From: Bacteroidota bacterium
GTDB taxonomy: Bacteria > Bacteroidota > Ignavibacteria > Tepidaquicellales > Tepidaquicellaceae
Assembly (NCBI GenBank): GCA_018266875.1
Contig: JAFDZR010000036.1
Coordinates: forward strand, 1 to 45,488
Direction: 5' to 3'
DNA length: 45,488 bases
The first letter of the stretch is position 1, and each line of letters begins with the position of its first letter. The translations under genes were made by a program, and so were the position numbers. The notes beneath the pieces are model-generated. The model worked only from the letters and a program-made list of their open reading frames with translations, was not told the origin of the DNA and searched no databases. Shown one piece after another: positions 1 through 8,672 of this stretch.

Positions 1-348
1 GTACGACCAAAAGAAAGTACCAAAGAAAAGTCGCCGCTGGGGAATAATTGCCTAAATTCGTGAAAAATTGCGATAAAATTTCCAACTCAAAATTTGCTGC
101 GCAAATTGCTCGGACAGGGAAATTTTATTGACGCAATTTTTCACGAATTCTTAACGGCAATAATTCACAGGCTGATAGTTTGAAAAAATATACTCAAAAG
201 TTTAAAAGATATTATATATTAAAGTATTTCTTTTGATTAAAATTTAACTTGGAAGGATGTGTGAATATATTGAAAAAATAAATATATTTATGTTGAAAAT
301 GAGAAATAAGTAACCTATTTTAAAAAAAAAATTAAAGGAAAATTATGA
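1..348. repeat. Intergenic repeat element with long imperfect inverted arms
   Basis: No gene is visible here. Bases 41-83 and 118-166 are imperfect reverse complements, and between them lies a perfect 7-bp hairpin (91-97 with 101-107, 3-base loop). The whole could fold into one long cruciform or RNA hairpin. The right arm (113-170) recurs at 2474-2531 with about 50 of 58 bases identical, so the element is a dispersed repeat family. The rest, 170-348, is AT-rich leader for the next gene. The element may be a MITE-like or REP-like sequence; no transposase is nearby. Confidence 0.6.
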
Positions 349-2397
349 TTGAGAAATTATAACCCCAATTATATTTCCTTAAAATTAAAATTAAAAATTT
401 TGAAATACTTGGTTATTACACTGTTGATGATATTCACAGTATTAAATCTTCATGCAGAAATCATATATTTAGAGCCGGTCAGGAATGCTGAATATGTGAG
501 TATCAATAATAATATTATCATTGGTTTTGACGAACCATTGTTAAGCGCTGATCTGAATTCAGCATTAACGGTAAAAGGCAGTAAGTCGGGAATGATCAGA
601 GGGAAAGTCATTCTAACTTCCGACAGAATGAAGTTATTGTTCTATCCAGACAGAGCATTTGCTTTTAATGAAACTGTTGAGGTAAAATTAAATCAGGTAA
701 GAACTTATTCACAGACTGATAATTCTGTCAGGTATTCTTTCAGGACTGAGGTCAGAAAAATTGTTCCAGATTACGACCGTATACTGAGCAATGAGATTGG
801 AATTCCGCCTTATAACTTTCAGCCTGAAAAGTCAAAATTATTCAGTGTTCCTGAGCTTCAAGTACTTGTATCCAACAATCCCTCACCCGGCAATCTTTAT
901 TTGGCAAGTTTCCCATTTACCGTTAATCCTACTGAATGGTATCTTTTAATTGCTGACAATACAGGAGCTTATTCTTATACAAGGCCAGTTCCAGACAGAC
1001 CTCTAGATTACAAGAAACAGCCAAACGGTCTGCTGACTTATTTTACTAATGGAAAATATTACGCGGAAGATTATCAGCATAATTTAATTGACAGTTTTGA
1101 GTGCGGAAACGGATATACTACTGACAATCATGAGATTAAGATACTTAACAGCGGTCATGTTTTATTGATGAGCTATGATCCTCAGCAGATAGACATGAGT
1201 CAGATCGTTCAGGGCGGGGACACTAACGCAACAGTTTATGGTTTGATTATACAGGAACTTGATGCGAATAAAAATGTGGTATTTCAGTGGAGGAGCTGGG
1301 ATCATATTGCAATTACGGATGCAATTCATGAGAATCTTACCGCTCCGATTGTTGATTATGTTCACGGCAATGCAATTGAACCGGACCGAGACGGAAACAT
1401 CATGATATCTTCAAGACATTTAAGTGAAATAACAAAAATAAGCCGCGCAACGGGAAATATTATCTGGCGTCTTGGAGGGGTACAAAATCAGTTTACATTC
1501 ATAAATGACACTTTGAAATTCAGTTATCAGCATGATATAAGACGCATAGCAAACGGAAACATAACTTTATTTGACAATGGTAATTTTCACTCTCCTCAGT
1601 TTTCAAGAGCAGTGGAATATAAGCTGGATGAAGTCAATAAAACCGCGACGCTGGTCTGGCAGTTCAGACACAATCCTGACTATTACACTTTCGCAATGGG
1701 TTCAGCACAAAGGCTTCAGAACGGAAACACTCTTATCGGCTGGGGATCAATTAGTCCGACTCTTACGGAGGTTAAACCCAATGGTAATATAGCTCTTGAA
1801 ATGAGACTTCCGTATCCGACAGTTTCGTACAGGGTATTCAGAGATGAAACAAAGCTTACACTTAATGTAAAAATGGCAATGGAGGGTTTATATAACATTT
1901 CAGCTGATAAACTGAACAGGAAAGACACTGTCAGGGTTTATCTCAGGAATGTAAATTCTCCGTATCAGATCGTTGATTCAGCAAAGTCAGTTGTAGATTC
2001 TCTCAACTTTAACGGGAACTACATTTTTTATAAAGTTTCTGCAGGAACTTATTACATAACAGCGAAGCATTCAGGCAGCATTGAAACATGGAGCAAAACC
2101 GGAGGAGAAACATTCTTGGCTTCAAGTGTTCATTCATATGATTTTACAAATTCCGGTGCAAATGCATACGGAAACAATGTAATACTCTGCGGCTCCAAAT
2201 ACTGCTTTTACGGAGGTGACGTTAATCAGGACGGAACAATAGATCTGACAGACGGAAGTCTAATTGACAACGATGTCTTTAATTACCGGACTGGGAATAT
2301 TCAGACTGATCTGAACGGAGACGGCATTGTTGACGTTGTTGATGCTTTTATTGCCAATAATAATATTTTCAGGTCAATTGTGAGCAGGACTCCGTAA
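349..2397 (+). CDS. Secreted arylsulfotransferase-like protein with dockerin tail
   Basis: The body of this 682-residue protein resembles the arylsulfotransferase (ASST) beta-propeller family, which in characterised members moves sulfate between phenolic compounds in the periplasm without PAPS. The family-like signature VHGNAIEPD lies near residue 338 (H339), and a second conserved-looking His lies in SYQHDIRR (H395). Residues about 13-36 form a hydrophobic signal segment, so export is expected. Residues about 622-675 hold two Ca-binding dockerin-like repeats (GDVNQDGTIDLTD and TDLNGDGIVDVVD). No T9SS sorting domain is seen. The start is a TTG at 349; an ATG at 345 is out of frame and stops after five codons. 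It is alone on its strand and flanked by two copies of a repeat. Substrate is unknown. Confidence 0.72.
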   Translation: MRNYNPNYISLKLKLKILKYLVITLLMIFTVLNLHAEIIYLEPVRNAEYVSINNNIIIGFDEPLLSADLNSALTVKGSKSGMIRGKVILTSDRMKLLFYPDRAFAFNETVEVKLNQVRTYSQTDNSVRYSFRTEVRKIVPDYDRILSNEIGIPPYNFQPEKSKLFSVPELQVLVSNNPSPGNLYLASFPFTVNPTEWYLLIADNTGAYSYTRPVPDRPLDYKKQPNGLLTYFTNGKYYAEDYQHNLIDSFECGNGYTTDNHEIKILNSGHVLLMSYDPQQIDMSQIVQGGDTNATVYGLIIQELDANKNVVFQWRSWDHIAITDAIHENLTAPIVDYVHGNAIEPDRDGNIMISSRHLSEITKISRATGNIIWRLGGVQNQFTFINDTLKFSYQHDIRRIANGNITLFDNGNFHSPQFSRAVEYKLDEVNKTATLVWQFRHNPDYYTFAMGSAQRLQNGNTLIGWGSISPTLTEVKPNGNIALEMRLPYPTVSYRVFRDETKLTLNVKMAMEGLYNISADKLNRKDTVRVYLRNVNSPYQIVDSAKSVVDSLNFNGNYIFYKVSAGTYYITAKHSGSIETWSKTGGETFLASSVHSYDFTNSGANAYGNNVILCGSKYCFYGGDVNQDGTIDLTDGSLIDNDVFNYRTGNIQTDLNGDGIVDVVDAFIANNNIFRSIVSRTP

Positions 2398-2473
2398 AGT
2401 AAATCTGACATTTCCACAGAGTACATTTTTCAGGAAATATTTGATTTTTTTAAACAAATAATACAATTTCCCG

Positions 2474-2531
2474 AACAGGAAAATTTTATTTACGCAATTT
2501 TTCATGTATTTTTTACGGCAATAATTCGCAG
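2474..2531. repeat. 58-bp direct repeat, second copy of 113-170
   Basis: About 50 of 58 bases match 113-170 in the same orientation, including the blocks AAATTTTATT, ACGCAATTTTTCA and ACGGCAATAATTC. The two copies bracket the arylsulfotransferase-like gene. This copy lacks the inverted left arm seen at 41-83. Confidence 0.65.
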
Positions 2532-2600
2532 TCAGGTTGTTATTAAAAATTATATTTGACAGCACTGTTTTTTAGTTAGGATTGTGAAAGAAAAAAATGG

Positions 2601-2632
2601 TTTGTAAATAAAAACCATTATTGTTATATTTG
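2601..2632 (+). promoter_or_regulatory. Bacteroidota-type promoter for rlpA
   Basis: TTTG at 2601-2604 and TATATTTG at 2625-2632 are separated by 20 bases and match the -33 TTTG / -7 TAnnTTTG pattern of the Bacteroidota primary sigma factor. An 8-bp perfect inverted repeat (AATGGTTT 2596-2603, AAACCATT 2612-2619) overlaps the -33 box and could be an operator. Predicted transcription begins near 2638, giving a leader of about 130 bases. Confidence 0.55.
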
Positions 2633-2770
2633 TAATTCGATTGTAAAAGATTTTTAAAATATAAAATCGTTCTTTAAAATAATCAACGACGATTAAGTTA
2701 AATTTTGCACTGACCTAACAGCGCTAAGAATGTTACACAATACATTTATAAATTAAATAGGAGATCTAAT

Positions 2771-3694
2771 TTGAACATTAAAATTGTTGCAAAATTAATT
2801 TTTGCACTAGTTTTAATTAACTTAATCAGTTGGAAGCATGATTCTGAGATCATTGCTAAGACAAGAGACGTTGACCCCGGATATACCCAGGAAGGTGATG
2901 CTTCGTGGTACGGCCCAGGATTTCATGGTCGAAAAACCGCCAATGGTGAGCGGTTTAACACAAATGAAATGACGGCAGCTCACAAAACCTTACCTTTCAA
3001 CACATTAGTGAAAGTAACTAATCTTTCTAATGATATGTCTGTTATTGTGAGAATCAATGACAGAGGACCTTATGTAAGAGGTAGAATAATTGACCTTTCT
3101 AAGGCAGCTAAACAGGAACTGGGAATGGGCGGTCTTGCGCATGTGAGACTTGAAATTTACAATCCTGAAGGGGAAGAATCCGAAAGTGAGCTTAACAATT
3201 CACAGGTCAATCTCTTCGAAGAAGAATTTCCTGCAGACTCGAAAGTATTTATTCAGATGGCAGAAAATTCCGGCGAACAGTCAGAGTATACTTTATCCAA
3301 AAACGAATTAAATTTACTTTTTAATTCTTCAAAAATTAAGATAAAAGTATTAACTTCTGATGTTGGGCTTGTCGATACAAAGATTTACCAGGAAGTAACT
3401 GATAACAAAAACTATAATTACTTTGACGTAACCAAAAAAATCAGGTTCATCAAAGGTTACACAATTCAAATAGCTAAGTTGTCAGATATTGAAAGTGCCG
3501 ACCAATTGATTTCTAAACTTGAATCCGAAAACTTCAACACTATCTTTCTTGAGGAAGTAGTTAATTCCGATAATTCTTATTTTAAAGTTTATGTCGGAAA
3601 CTATGAGAATCTTGAAAGCACAAACGCAGATATTAACAGGTTAATTGAATTCGATAAAAACTTAAAGCTGAAGATACTTAAAATAGGTTCTTAA
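2771..3694 (+). CDS. rlpA: RlpA-family septal lytic transglycosylase with SPOR domain
   Basis: RlpA cleaves naked glycan strands of peptidoglycan at the division septum. Residues 1-20 are a signal or anchor segment. Residues about 42-130 are the double-psi beta-barrel (GDASWYGPGFHG, INDRGPYV). E60, H71 and D97 have the same spacing (11 and 26) as the residues E120, H131 and D157 reported as important in Pseudomonas RlpA, so it is probably active. Residues about 225-300 form a SPOR domain, which binds denuded septal peptidoglycan. The TTG start at 2771 is supported by AGGAG at 2759-2763. The gene has its own promoter and ends at a strong terminator, so it is monocistronic. The linker at 135-220 is acidic and not recognised. 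Confidence 0.9.
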   Translation: MNIKIVAKLIFALVLINLISWKHDSEIIAKTRDVDPGYTQEGDASWYGPGFHGRKTANGERFNTNEMTAAHKTLPFNTLVKVTNLSNDMSVIVRINDRGPYVRGRIIDLSKAAKQELGMGGLAHVRLEIYNPEGEESESELNNSQVNLFEEEFPADSKVFIQMAENSGEQSEYTLSKNELNLLFNSSKIKIKVLTSDVGLVDTKIYQEVTDNKNYNYFDVTKKIRFIKGYTIQIAKLSDIESADQLISKLESENFNTIFLEEVVNSDNSYFKVYVGNYENLESTNADINRLIEFDKNLKLKILKIGS

Positions 3695-3698
3695 AATT

Positions 3699-3733
3699 AA
3701 AGCCGCCTCAGAAATGAAGGCGGCTTTTTTTTT
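3699..3733. terminator. Bidirectional terminator between rlpA and yajQ
   Basis: AGCCGCCT (3701-3708) pairs with AGGCGGCT (3718-3725), extended by A/T pairs, and is followed by a run of T on the + strand. On the opposite strand the leading A-run gives T residues, so it can serve both convergent genes. Confidence 0.85.
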
Positions 3734-4229
3734 ATCTGTAATTTGTGAACTGTAATGCAAAATCCAGGTCTTTTTCCCTGAGCAGATTCATTACGGACTG
3801 AAGATCATCCTTTACTTTTCCGGATACTCTCACCTGTTCATCCTGAATTGCCGCCTGAACTTTAAGTTTGCTTTCCTTTATCAGCTTAACAATGTATTTG
3901 GCATCCTCCTTCTCAATTCCCTGCTGAAGTTTTATTTCCTGCCTGACAGTATTGTTGGAAGAAGGTTCAATACTACCATACTTAAGAGCTTTTATGGAAA
4001 TTCCTCTCTTAATCATTTTATTCTGAAGAATGTCTACAACGGATTTCATTTTGAATTCATCATCCGATAAAACATTGATAGTCTTTTCCTTCTTGTTGAA
4101 TGTAATTTCACTTTTGCTGCCTTTGAAATCATATCTCTGATGGATCTCTTTCAATGCCTGATTGATAGCATTGTCAACTTCCTGGAGATCGACTTCGGAT
4201 ACAATATCGAATGAAAACTGATTTGCCAT
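3732..4229 (-). CDS. yajQ: YajQ-family nucleotide-binding protein (DUF520)
   Basis: The whole 165-residue protein fits the YajQ/DUF520 family in both length and sequence, with the characteristic N-terminal [12 protein letters not shown] and [12 protein letters not shown] blocks and the C-terminal [13 protein letters not shown] block. It folds as two RNP-like alpha/beta domains. Some members bind cyclic di-GMP and act with a LysR-type regulator in Xanthomonas; whether this one binds the dinucleotide cannot be told here. No signal peptide, so cytoplasmic. It is transcribed alone and converges on rlpA. Start is ATG. Confidence 0.93.
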   Translation of the reverse strand: MANQFSFDIVSEVDLQEVDNAINQALKEIHQRYDFKGSKSEITFNKKEKTINVLSDDEFKMKSVVDILQNKMIKRGISIKALKYGSIEPSSNNTVRQEIKLQQGIEKEDAKYIVKLIKESKLKVQAAIQDEQVRVSGKVKDDLQSVMNLLREKDLDFALQFTNYR

Positions 4230-4365
4230 AATTTTTTTATTTTAAATTAATAAAATAGATCCCCAATTTGAACAGATAAAATCAGCATTTGTATATTTTG
4301 ATTCTGACTGTGAAATATATTAAGTTTAAATATGAAATTTATTACATTTATCAAAAGCTTATATC

Positions 4366-5391
4366 ATGAAGTTAATAATTGCCGCCGCAGCGTTAGCTTT
4401 AATCACTGTATTTTGTGATGCAGGATATCCCGCCGGGAAGTCAGGATCCGGAGAGCTCCTGGATATACTTATTATTACAAATGACAACGGAACGTCCGCT
4501 GAAAATATGAGGAATGATCTCCTTCAGGCAAATTACAAAGTTACTTTAGTTGTACCCGATCTTGTTTCACCAGAGCTTTTCAACAGCTACAGGCTTGTTA
4601 TACTTTCTACAGGATCAAATATTACTCCATGTTCGAACAATTACATGAGATTTATTCTTCAGGATTACATTGAGACCGGAGGAAAAGTAATAGTTGAAGG
4701 AGGACAGACCGGTTATGTGGCTGATATAATTCCTGAGTATCCCGCTTTCAAAAGCAAAGTGCTGAAAATTAATTCATGGGTGAGTGACGACGGCGGGGAA
4801 CTGCTTTTAAATGAAGATCATATAAGCTCAACACTTGCAAATGTTCCAAACATTCTGAAACATTCCATGAATATTGATTATACTTCTCCTGCAGATATGG
4901 ATGTCTGCATCAGCAGTGAATTTGCTGATGTATTTTTTGAATCTTCATCATTCAGCGGAAAAGCCGGAATATTGGTATTCCCTGATCTTTTGAATCCGCA
5001 GGTCATCAATTATTTTTTTTCCTATTCAAGGATTGAAGAAAGAAGCGAAGCAAAGAATTTACTCAACAATTCGGTTTACAATCTGATTGGCAATCCTACC
5101 GGCATTCAGCTTTCGAACAATGAAATTCCCGGTAGGTTTATACTATATCAGAATTATCCTAATCCTTTTAACCCTTCAACAAAAGTAAATTTCGCGATCC
5201 CTGAAAGGTCAGATGTAATAATATATGTTTATAATATTCTCGGGATGGAAATTGAAACTGCATCCCGGAATCTGCCGCCGGGAACCTACAATTATACCTG
5301 GACTCCGAAGAATCTTCCATCCGGAACATATTTTATGAAATTTGAATATGACAATAAATCCTATCCGCTCAGGGTTGTTTACACAAAGTAA
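4366..5391 (+). CDS. T9SS-exported protein with glutamine-amidotransferase-like domain
   Basis: Residues 1-19 are a signal peptide ending near CDAGYPAGK. Residues about 30-215 have the alternating strand/helix pattern of a class I glutamine amidotransferase-like or ThuA-like flavodoxin fold (LDILIITNDNG, LVILSTGS, GGKVIVEGGQTGY). No catalytic Cys-His pair typical of an active amidotransferase is evident, so it may be a binding or structural domain. Residues about 262-341 are a T9SS type A sorting domain (NYPNPFNPST, SGTYFMKFEY), so the protein should be secreted and anchored or released at the outer surface. It has no close operon partner upstream. Function unknown. Confidence 0.75.
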   Translation: MKLIIAAAALALITVFCDAGYPAGKSGSGELLDILIITNDNGTSAENMRNDLLQANYKVTLVVPDLVSPELFNSYRLVILSTGSNITPCSNNYMRFILQDYIETGGKVIVEGGQTGYVADIIPEYPAFKSKVLKINSWVSDDGGELLLNEDHISSTLANVPNILKHSMNIDYTSPADMDVCISSEFADVFFESSSFSGKAGILVFPDLLNPQVINYFFSYSRIEERSEAKNLLNNSVYNLIGNPTGIQLSNNEIPGRFILYQNYPNPFNPSTKVNFAIPERSDVIIYVYNILGMEIETASRNLPPGTYNYTWTPKNLPSGTYFMKFEYDNKSYPLRVVYTK

Positions 5392-5448
5392 AATTCAAAA
5401 ATTTTAATTTACATTTCATTTCAGCACTCTTATTATTAATTTGCACAT

Positions 5449-6438
5449 ATGCTTAAAAAACTTCTGATATTTCTCGGAATATTGTTTGCGCTTTTCATTC
5501 TGATGAACAACGTTATAATGCCATTGTATGTAAAGCATTCGGATACTGTCATTACTCCTAAGGTTACCGGAATGAATTACATTGAAGCCAAGAAGATTAT
5601 TGAAGACGCAGGGCTTGAGATCATTCAGGGAGACATAAAGTATGACGAAAATATTCAGATCGGACAGATTCTTGACCAGAATCCTCCTCCCGATGCAGTT
5701 GTAAAATACGGAAGAAGAATATATGTGACCATCAGCGGGGGAGAGCAGCTTTCCGAAGTTCCGAATCTTAAAGGCAAATCACTTCGCGACGCAAAATTCA
5801 CTCTTGAGCAGAGAGGACTCCAGCTTGGAGAGACAGTCAGGAAAAATTCAAATGAATTTCCCGAAGATTTTGTGATCTCACAGATCATTCAGCCGGGAAG
5901 CAAGGTTAAGAAAAATTCAAAGCTTGATCTGATATTAAGCGACGGAGCGATAATAGGTGAACTCAAGGTTCCGAATCTTGTCGGTAAGACTCTAGAAGAA
6001 GCCAAAAAACTTATCTCTGAAAGCAAGTTAAAACTTGGCAAGACGACTTATCAGACAAACAACAATGTACCCCCGGGGCAGATAACAGACCAGTATCCGA
6101 AATCGGACAAATCGGCAAATGAAAATACGGCGGTTGATATTTTTGTTGCCAGAAAAAAAGTGGTGGAGATTCCCGAAGTGGTAGATGAAGAAAGTCCGGA
6201 TCTAAAACAGAAAGACAAAGGCGCAGATAAAACCAAGGATGAAAATACAAAGACTGATAAAGAAAATGAAAAACCGCAGATAAAGAAAGATACCGGTCCG
6301 GATAAGGAAAAAGTCGATAAACCTTCAGGTAACAGGCAGGAAAAAGGAAAGGATAACACAGGAAATAAAACAGATGCAAAAAAGAATAAGTCCGATACAA
6401 AACAGGACGGTAAAACAAAAGAAGTATTCCCGAAATAA
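5449..6438 (+). CDS. Membrane-anchored three-PASTA-domain protein
   Basis: PASTA domains bind muropeptides or lipid II-like ligands. Residues 5-24 are one transmembrane helix with a short cytoplasmic tail, followed by PASTA domains at about 35-97, 102-165 and 172-234, each ending in a VTISGG-like or LILSDG-like strand. There is no kinase or transpeptidase domain, unlike the usual PASTA hosts. Residues 236-329 are a low-complexity Lys/Asp/Glu/Asn tail, probably disordered. The ATG at 5449 lies only 5 bases after a -7-like TTAATTTG (5436-5443), so the mRNA may be nearly leaderless. It is followed 8 bases on by rpe, a pairing likely to be one transcript. Confidence 0.85.
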   Translation: MLKKLLIFLGILFALFILMNNVIMPLYVKHSDTVITPKVTGMNYIEAKKIIEDAGLEIIQGDIKYDENIQIGQILDQNPPPDAVVKYGRRIYVTISGGEQLSEVPNLKGKSLRDAKFTLEQRGLQLGETVRKNSNEFPEDFVISQIIQPGSKVKKNSKLDLILSDGAIIGELKVPNLVGKTLEEAKKLISESKLKLGKTTYQTNNNVPPGQITDQYPKSDKSANENTAVDIFVARKKVVEIPEVVDEESPDLKQKDKGADKTKDENTKTDKENEKPQIKKDTGPDKEKVDKPSGNRQEKGKDNTGNKTDAKKNKSDTKQDGKTKEVFPK

Positions 6439-6446
6439 TCATTAAA

Positions 6447-7097
6447 ATGAAAAAAATTCTTCCTTCAATCCTATCAGCTGACTTCTCAAAACTAGGGGAA
6501 GAAATCAAACAGGTTGAATCCTTCGGAGCGGATATTATTCACTGTGATATTATGGACGGGAGTTTTGTCCCGAATATCAGCTTCGGTCCTAAGATCGTAT
6601 CCTGGGTAAACAGAATAACTGATCTTCCTCTTGATGTTCATTTAATGATCAATCACCCGGAGAAATATATTACGGAATTTCACGCTGCCGGAGCGGATAT
6701 GATCTCTGTTCATTTTGAAAATAACTATCATCTTGACAGAGTCATCCATTCAATAAAGGATCTTGGAATCAAGGCAGGAGTTGTTCTGAATCCGGCGACA
6801 CCTGTTTTTATGCTTGAAGACATTCTCGGCATTTGCGATTATGTACTTTTAATGAGTGTCAATCCGGGATTCGGCGGACAGAAATTCCTTGACAACTCTC
6901 TCAGGAAGATCGCCGAGCTAAAATCAATGATAACCGGCAGGGGATTTAAAACACTGATCGAAGTGGACGGAGGAGTGGACCTTTCCAACATTAAGAATAT
7001 TTCTCAGGCCGGAGCTGATATGTTCGTTTGCGGATCTTCCATATTTAATTCTCCGGACAGAAAAGAAATCATATCCAAAATGAGATCACTTATTTGA
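6447..7097 (+). CDS. rpe: Ribulose-phosphate 3-epimerase
   Basis: This enzyme interconverts ribulose 5-phosphate and xylulose 5-phosphate in the pentose phosphate pathway. The 216-residue length and motifs are standard: PSILSADFSKLGEE at the N-terminus, HCDIMDGSFVPNISFGP, DVHLMI, MSVNPGFGGQKF and EVDGGV, which supply the metal-binding His/Asp residues and the phosphate-binding loop. It is a cytoplasmic TIM barrel. It lies 8 bases after the PASTA gene and 18 bases before nnr, probably in the same operon. Confidence 0.96.
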   Translation: MKKILPSILSADFSKLGEEIKQVESFGADIIHCDIMDGSFVPNISFGPKIVSWVNRITDLPLDVHLMINHPEKYITEFHAAGADMISVHFENNYHLDRVIHSIKDLGIKAGVVLNPATPVFMLEDILGICDYVLLMSVNPGFGGQKFLDNSLRKIAELKSMITGRGFKTLIEVDGGVDLSNIKNISQAGADMFVCGSSIFNSPDRKEIISKMRSLI

Positions 7098-7115
7098 TTT
7101 ATTAGGATTATAAGT

Positions 7116-8672
7116 ATGAAGAATATTTACTTCAACAGCGATGTTCTTGAAGCCGAAAAAAAAATAATCTCATCACTGCAAATACCTTCGCTTGTTTTAA
7201 TGGAAAATGCCGGTAAGAATTTTACGGATATTTTCCTCGGAAATGTAAAACTCAATCCTGAAAAAGAGATAATAATTTTCACCGGAAAAGGAAGCAATGC
7301 CGGAGACGGCTTTGTTATCGCGAGGCATTTATGTTCGGGAAAAAGGAAAGTCAGGCTTGTCATGCTGTATTCAGGCAAGGAACTGACAGGAGACGCTTCG
7401 GTGAATTTCACTATTCTGAAAGGATCAGAAATTTTTCAGGAATTTTTGACGATTATAAGCTATAAAAATCCGGCAGAGCTGAAAAGGAAAATAAATTTTG
7501 AGGACAGCATAATTATTGACGCAGTATTCGGAGTAGGATTTAAAGGAGAACCGGATAAACGGATTTCAGAGCTTTTCGGATTTCTGAATTCTCTTGAGCA
7601 AAAGACAATTGTTTCAGTTGATGTGCCCTCTGGATTATGTAACTACAATCAGAAAACTGTTGCGGTCAATGCTGACATTACCGTTTCCATGGGAGTACTG
7701 AAATATCACACACTGTTTTACAAAGGTAGGGAGATCTGCGGAAAGTTAAAAGTAGCGGATATAGGGATTCCGGAAAATGATTTTACAAAATACAACAAAG
7801 AAAGAATATTTCTTACGGAAAAAAAAGACGTAAAGAAATTCCTGCCTGTAAGAAATATTAACTCAAACAAATATACCAGCGGTAAAGTGCTTGTAATAAC
7901 CGGTTCGCGGGGACTGACCGGAGCTTCGTATCTCTCATGCGTTTCTGCAATGAGAACCGGTGCCGGAGCAGTAATAGCAGCAGTTCCTGAATCAGTCAAC
8001 GATATACTTGAAGTGAAAATGACTGAAGTAATGACATTGCCTCTTCAAGACACTCCCGAAGGTTCACTCGCTGCCGGATCATATGAGAGCATAAGAAAAA
8101 AAATCAATTGGGCAGATACTGTTCTGATAGGTCCGGGATTATCAAAGAATGAAGAGACAATGGAACTTGTCAGAATGATTGTAAAGAATAATTATGCAGA
8201 CTATGTGATAGATGCTGACGCACTTTATGCTTTCAGGGATCACAGGAGTTTACTGAAAAATAAAAATGCAATACTGACTCCCCATTACGGGGAATTTTCC
8301 GTTTTGTCGGGAATTGAACTTCCGGAACTGATAAACGGGTTCCATTCCATTGCTATGGATTTTGCAAAAAAATATAATCTGATACTTGCTTTAAAAAACT
8401 CTCCCACGGTGATCACCGACGGCAGAGAGTTTTATGTTAATTCAAACGGAAGGGAAAATCTGGCTACGGCTGGAAGCGGGGATGTACTGTCCGGGATCAT
8501 TTCCGGACTTTATTCTGTAACCGGAAAACCGTTTGAAAGCGCTTATGCAGGAGTATTCATTCACGGGAAATGCGGTGACCTTTTATTTGAAAAATACGGA
8601 GACTCATCAACTTTGGCTGGTGATCTTATAAATGAGATCCCGGCTGCAAAAAATAAAATCAGGGAAGATTGA
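7116..8672 (+). CDS. nnr: Bifunctional NAD(P)H-hydrate epimerase/dehydratase
   Basis: Nnr repairs hydrated NAD(P)H. The N-terminal half (about 1-215) is the YjeF_N epimerase domain, with ENAGKN and FTGKGSNAGDGFVIARHL. The C-terminal half (about 230-510) is the ADP-dependent dehydratase of the ribokinase-like CARKD family, with GPGLS, DADAL, LTPHYGEF and the AGSGDVLSG anion-hole/catalytic Asp motif. The fused length of 518 matches bacterial Nnr. The ATG has AGGA about 8 bases upstream. Its TGA overlaps the TTG of the next gene (TTGA), which indicates translational coupling. Confidence 0.95.
   Translation: MKNIYFNSDVLEAEKKIISSLQIPSLVLMENAGKNFTDIFLGNVKLNPEKEIIIFTGKGSNAGDGFVIARHLCSGKRKVRLVMLYSGKELTGDASVNFTILKGSEIFQEFLTIISYKNPAELKRKINFEDSIIIDAVFGVGFKGEPDKRISELFGFLNSLEQKTIVSVDVPSGLCNYNQKTVAVNADITVSMGVLKYHTLFYKGREICGKLKVADIGIPENDFTKYNKERIFLTEKKDVKKFLPVRNINSNKYTSGKVLVITGSRGLTGASYLSCVSAMRTGAGAVIAAVPESVNDILEVKMTEVMTLPLQDTPEGSLAAGSYESIRKKINWADTVLIGPGLSKNEETMELVRMIVKNNYADYVIDADALYAFRDHRSLLKNKNAILTPHYGEFSVLSGIELPELINGFHSIAMDFAKKYNLILALKNSPTVITDGREFYVNSNGRENLATAGSGDVLSGIISGLYSVTGKPFESAYAGVFIHGKCGDLLFEKYGDSSTLAGDLINEIPAAKNKIRED

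Larger units (their letters stand above)
2398..2770. other. Intergenic region: repeat copy, promoter and rlpA leader
   Basis: No gene is seen. Bases 2474-2531 repeat the sequence at 113-170. A promoter-like pair lies at 2601-2632 and a 130-base leader runs to the rlpA start, with a small hairpin in it (AATCGT near 2665 pairing with ACGATT near 2690). Confidence 0.5.

Noticed and set aside
5436..5443. Full promoter for the PASTA gene
   Set aside because: A -7-like box is present, but no TTG/TTTG -33 box lies at the right distance.
6011..6508. 165-residue open frame on the minus strand
   Set aside because: It is antisense to the Lys/Glu-rich PASTA tail, and its Phe/Leu/Ser/Pro-rich composition is the expected shadow of that codon bias.
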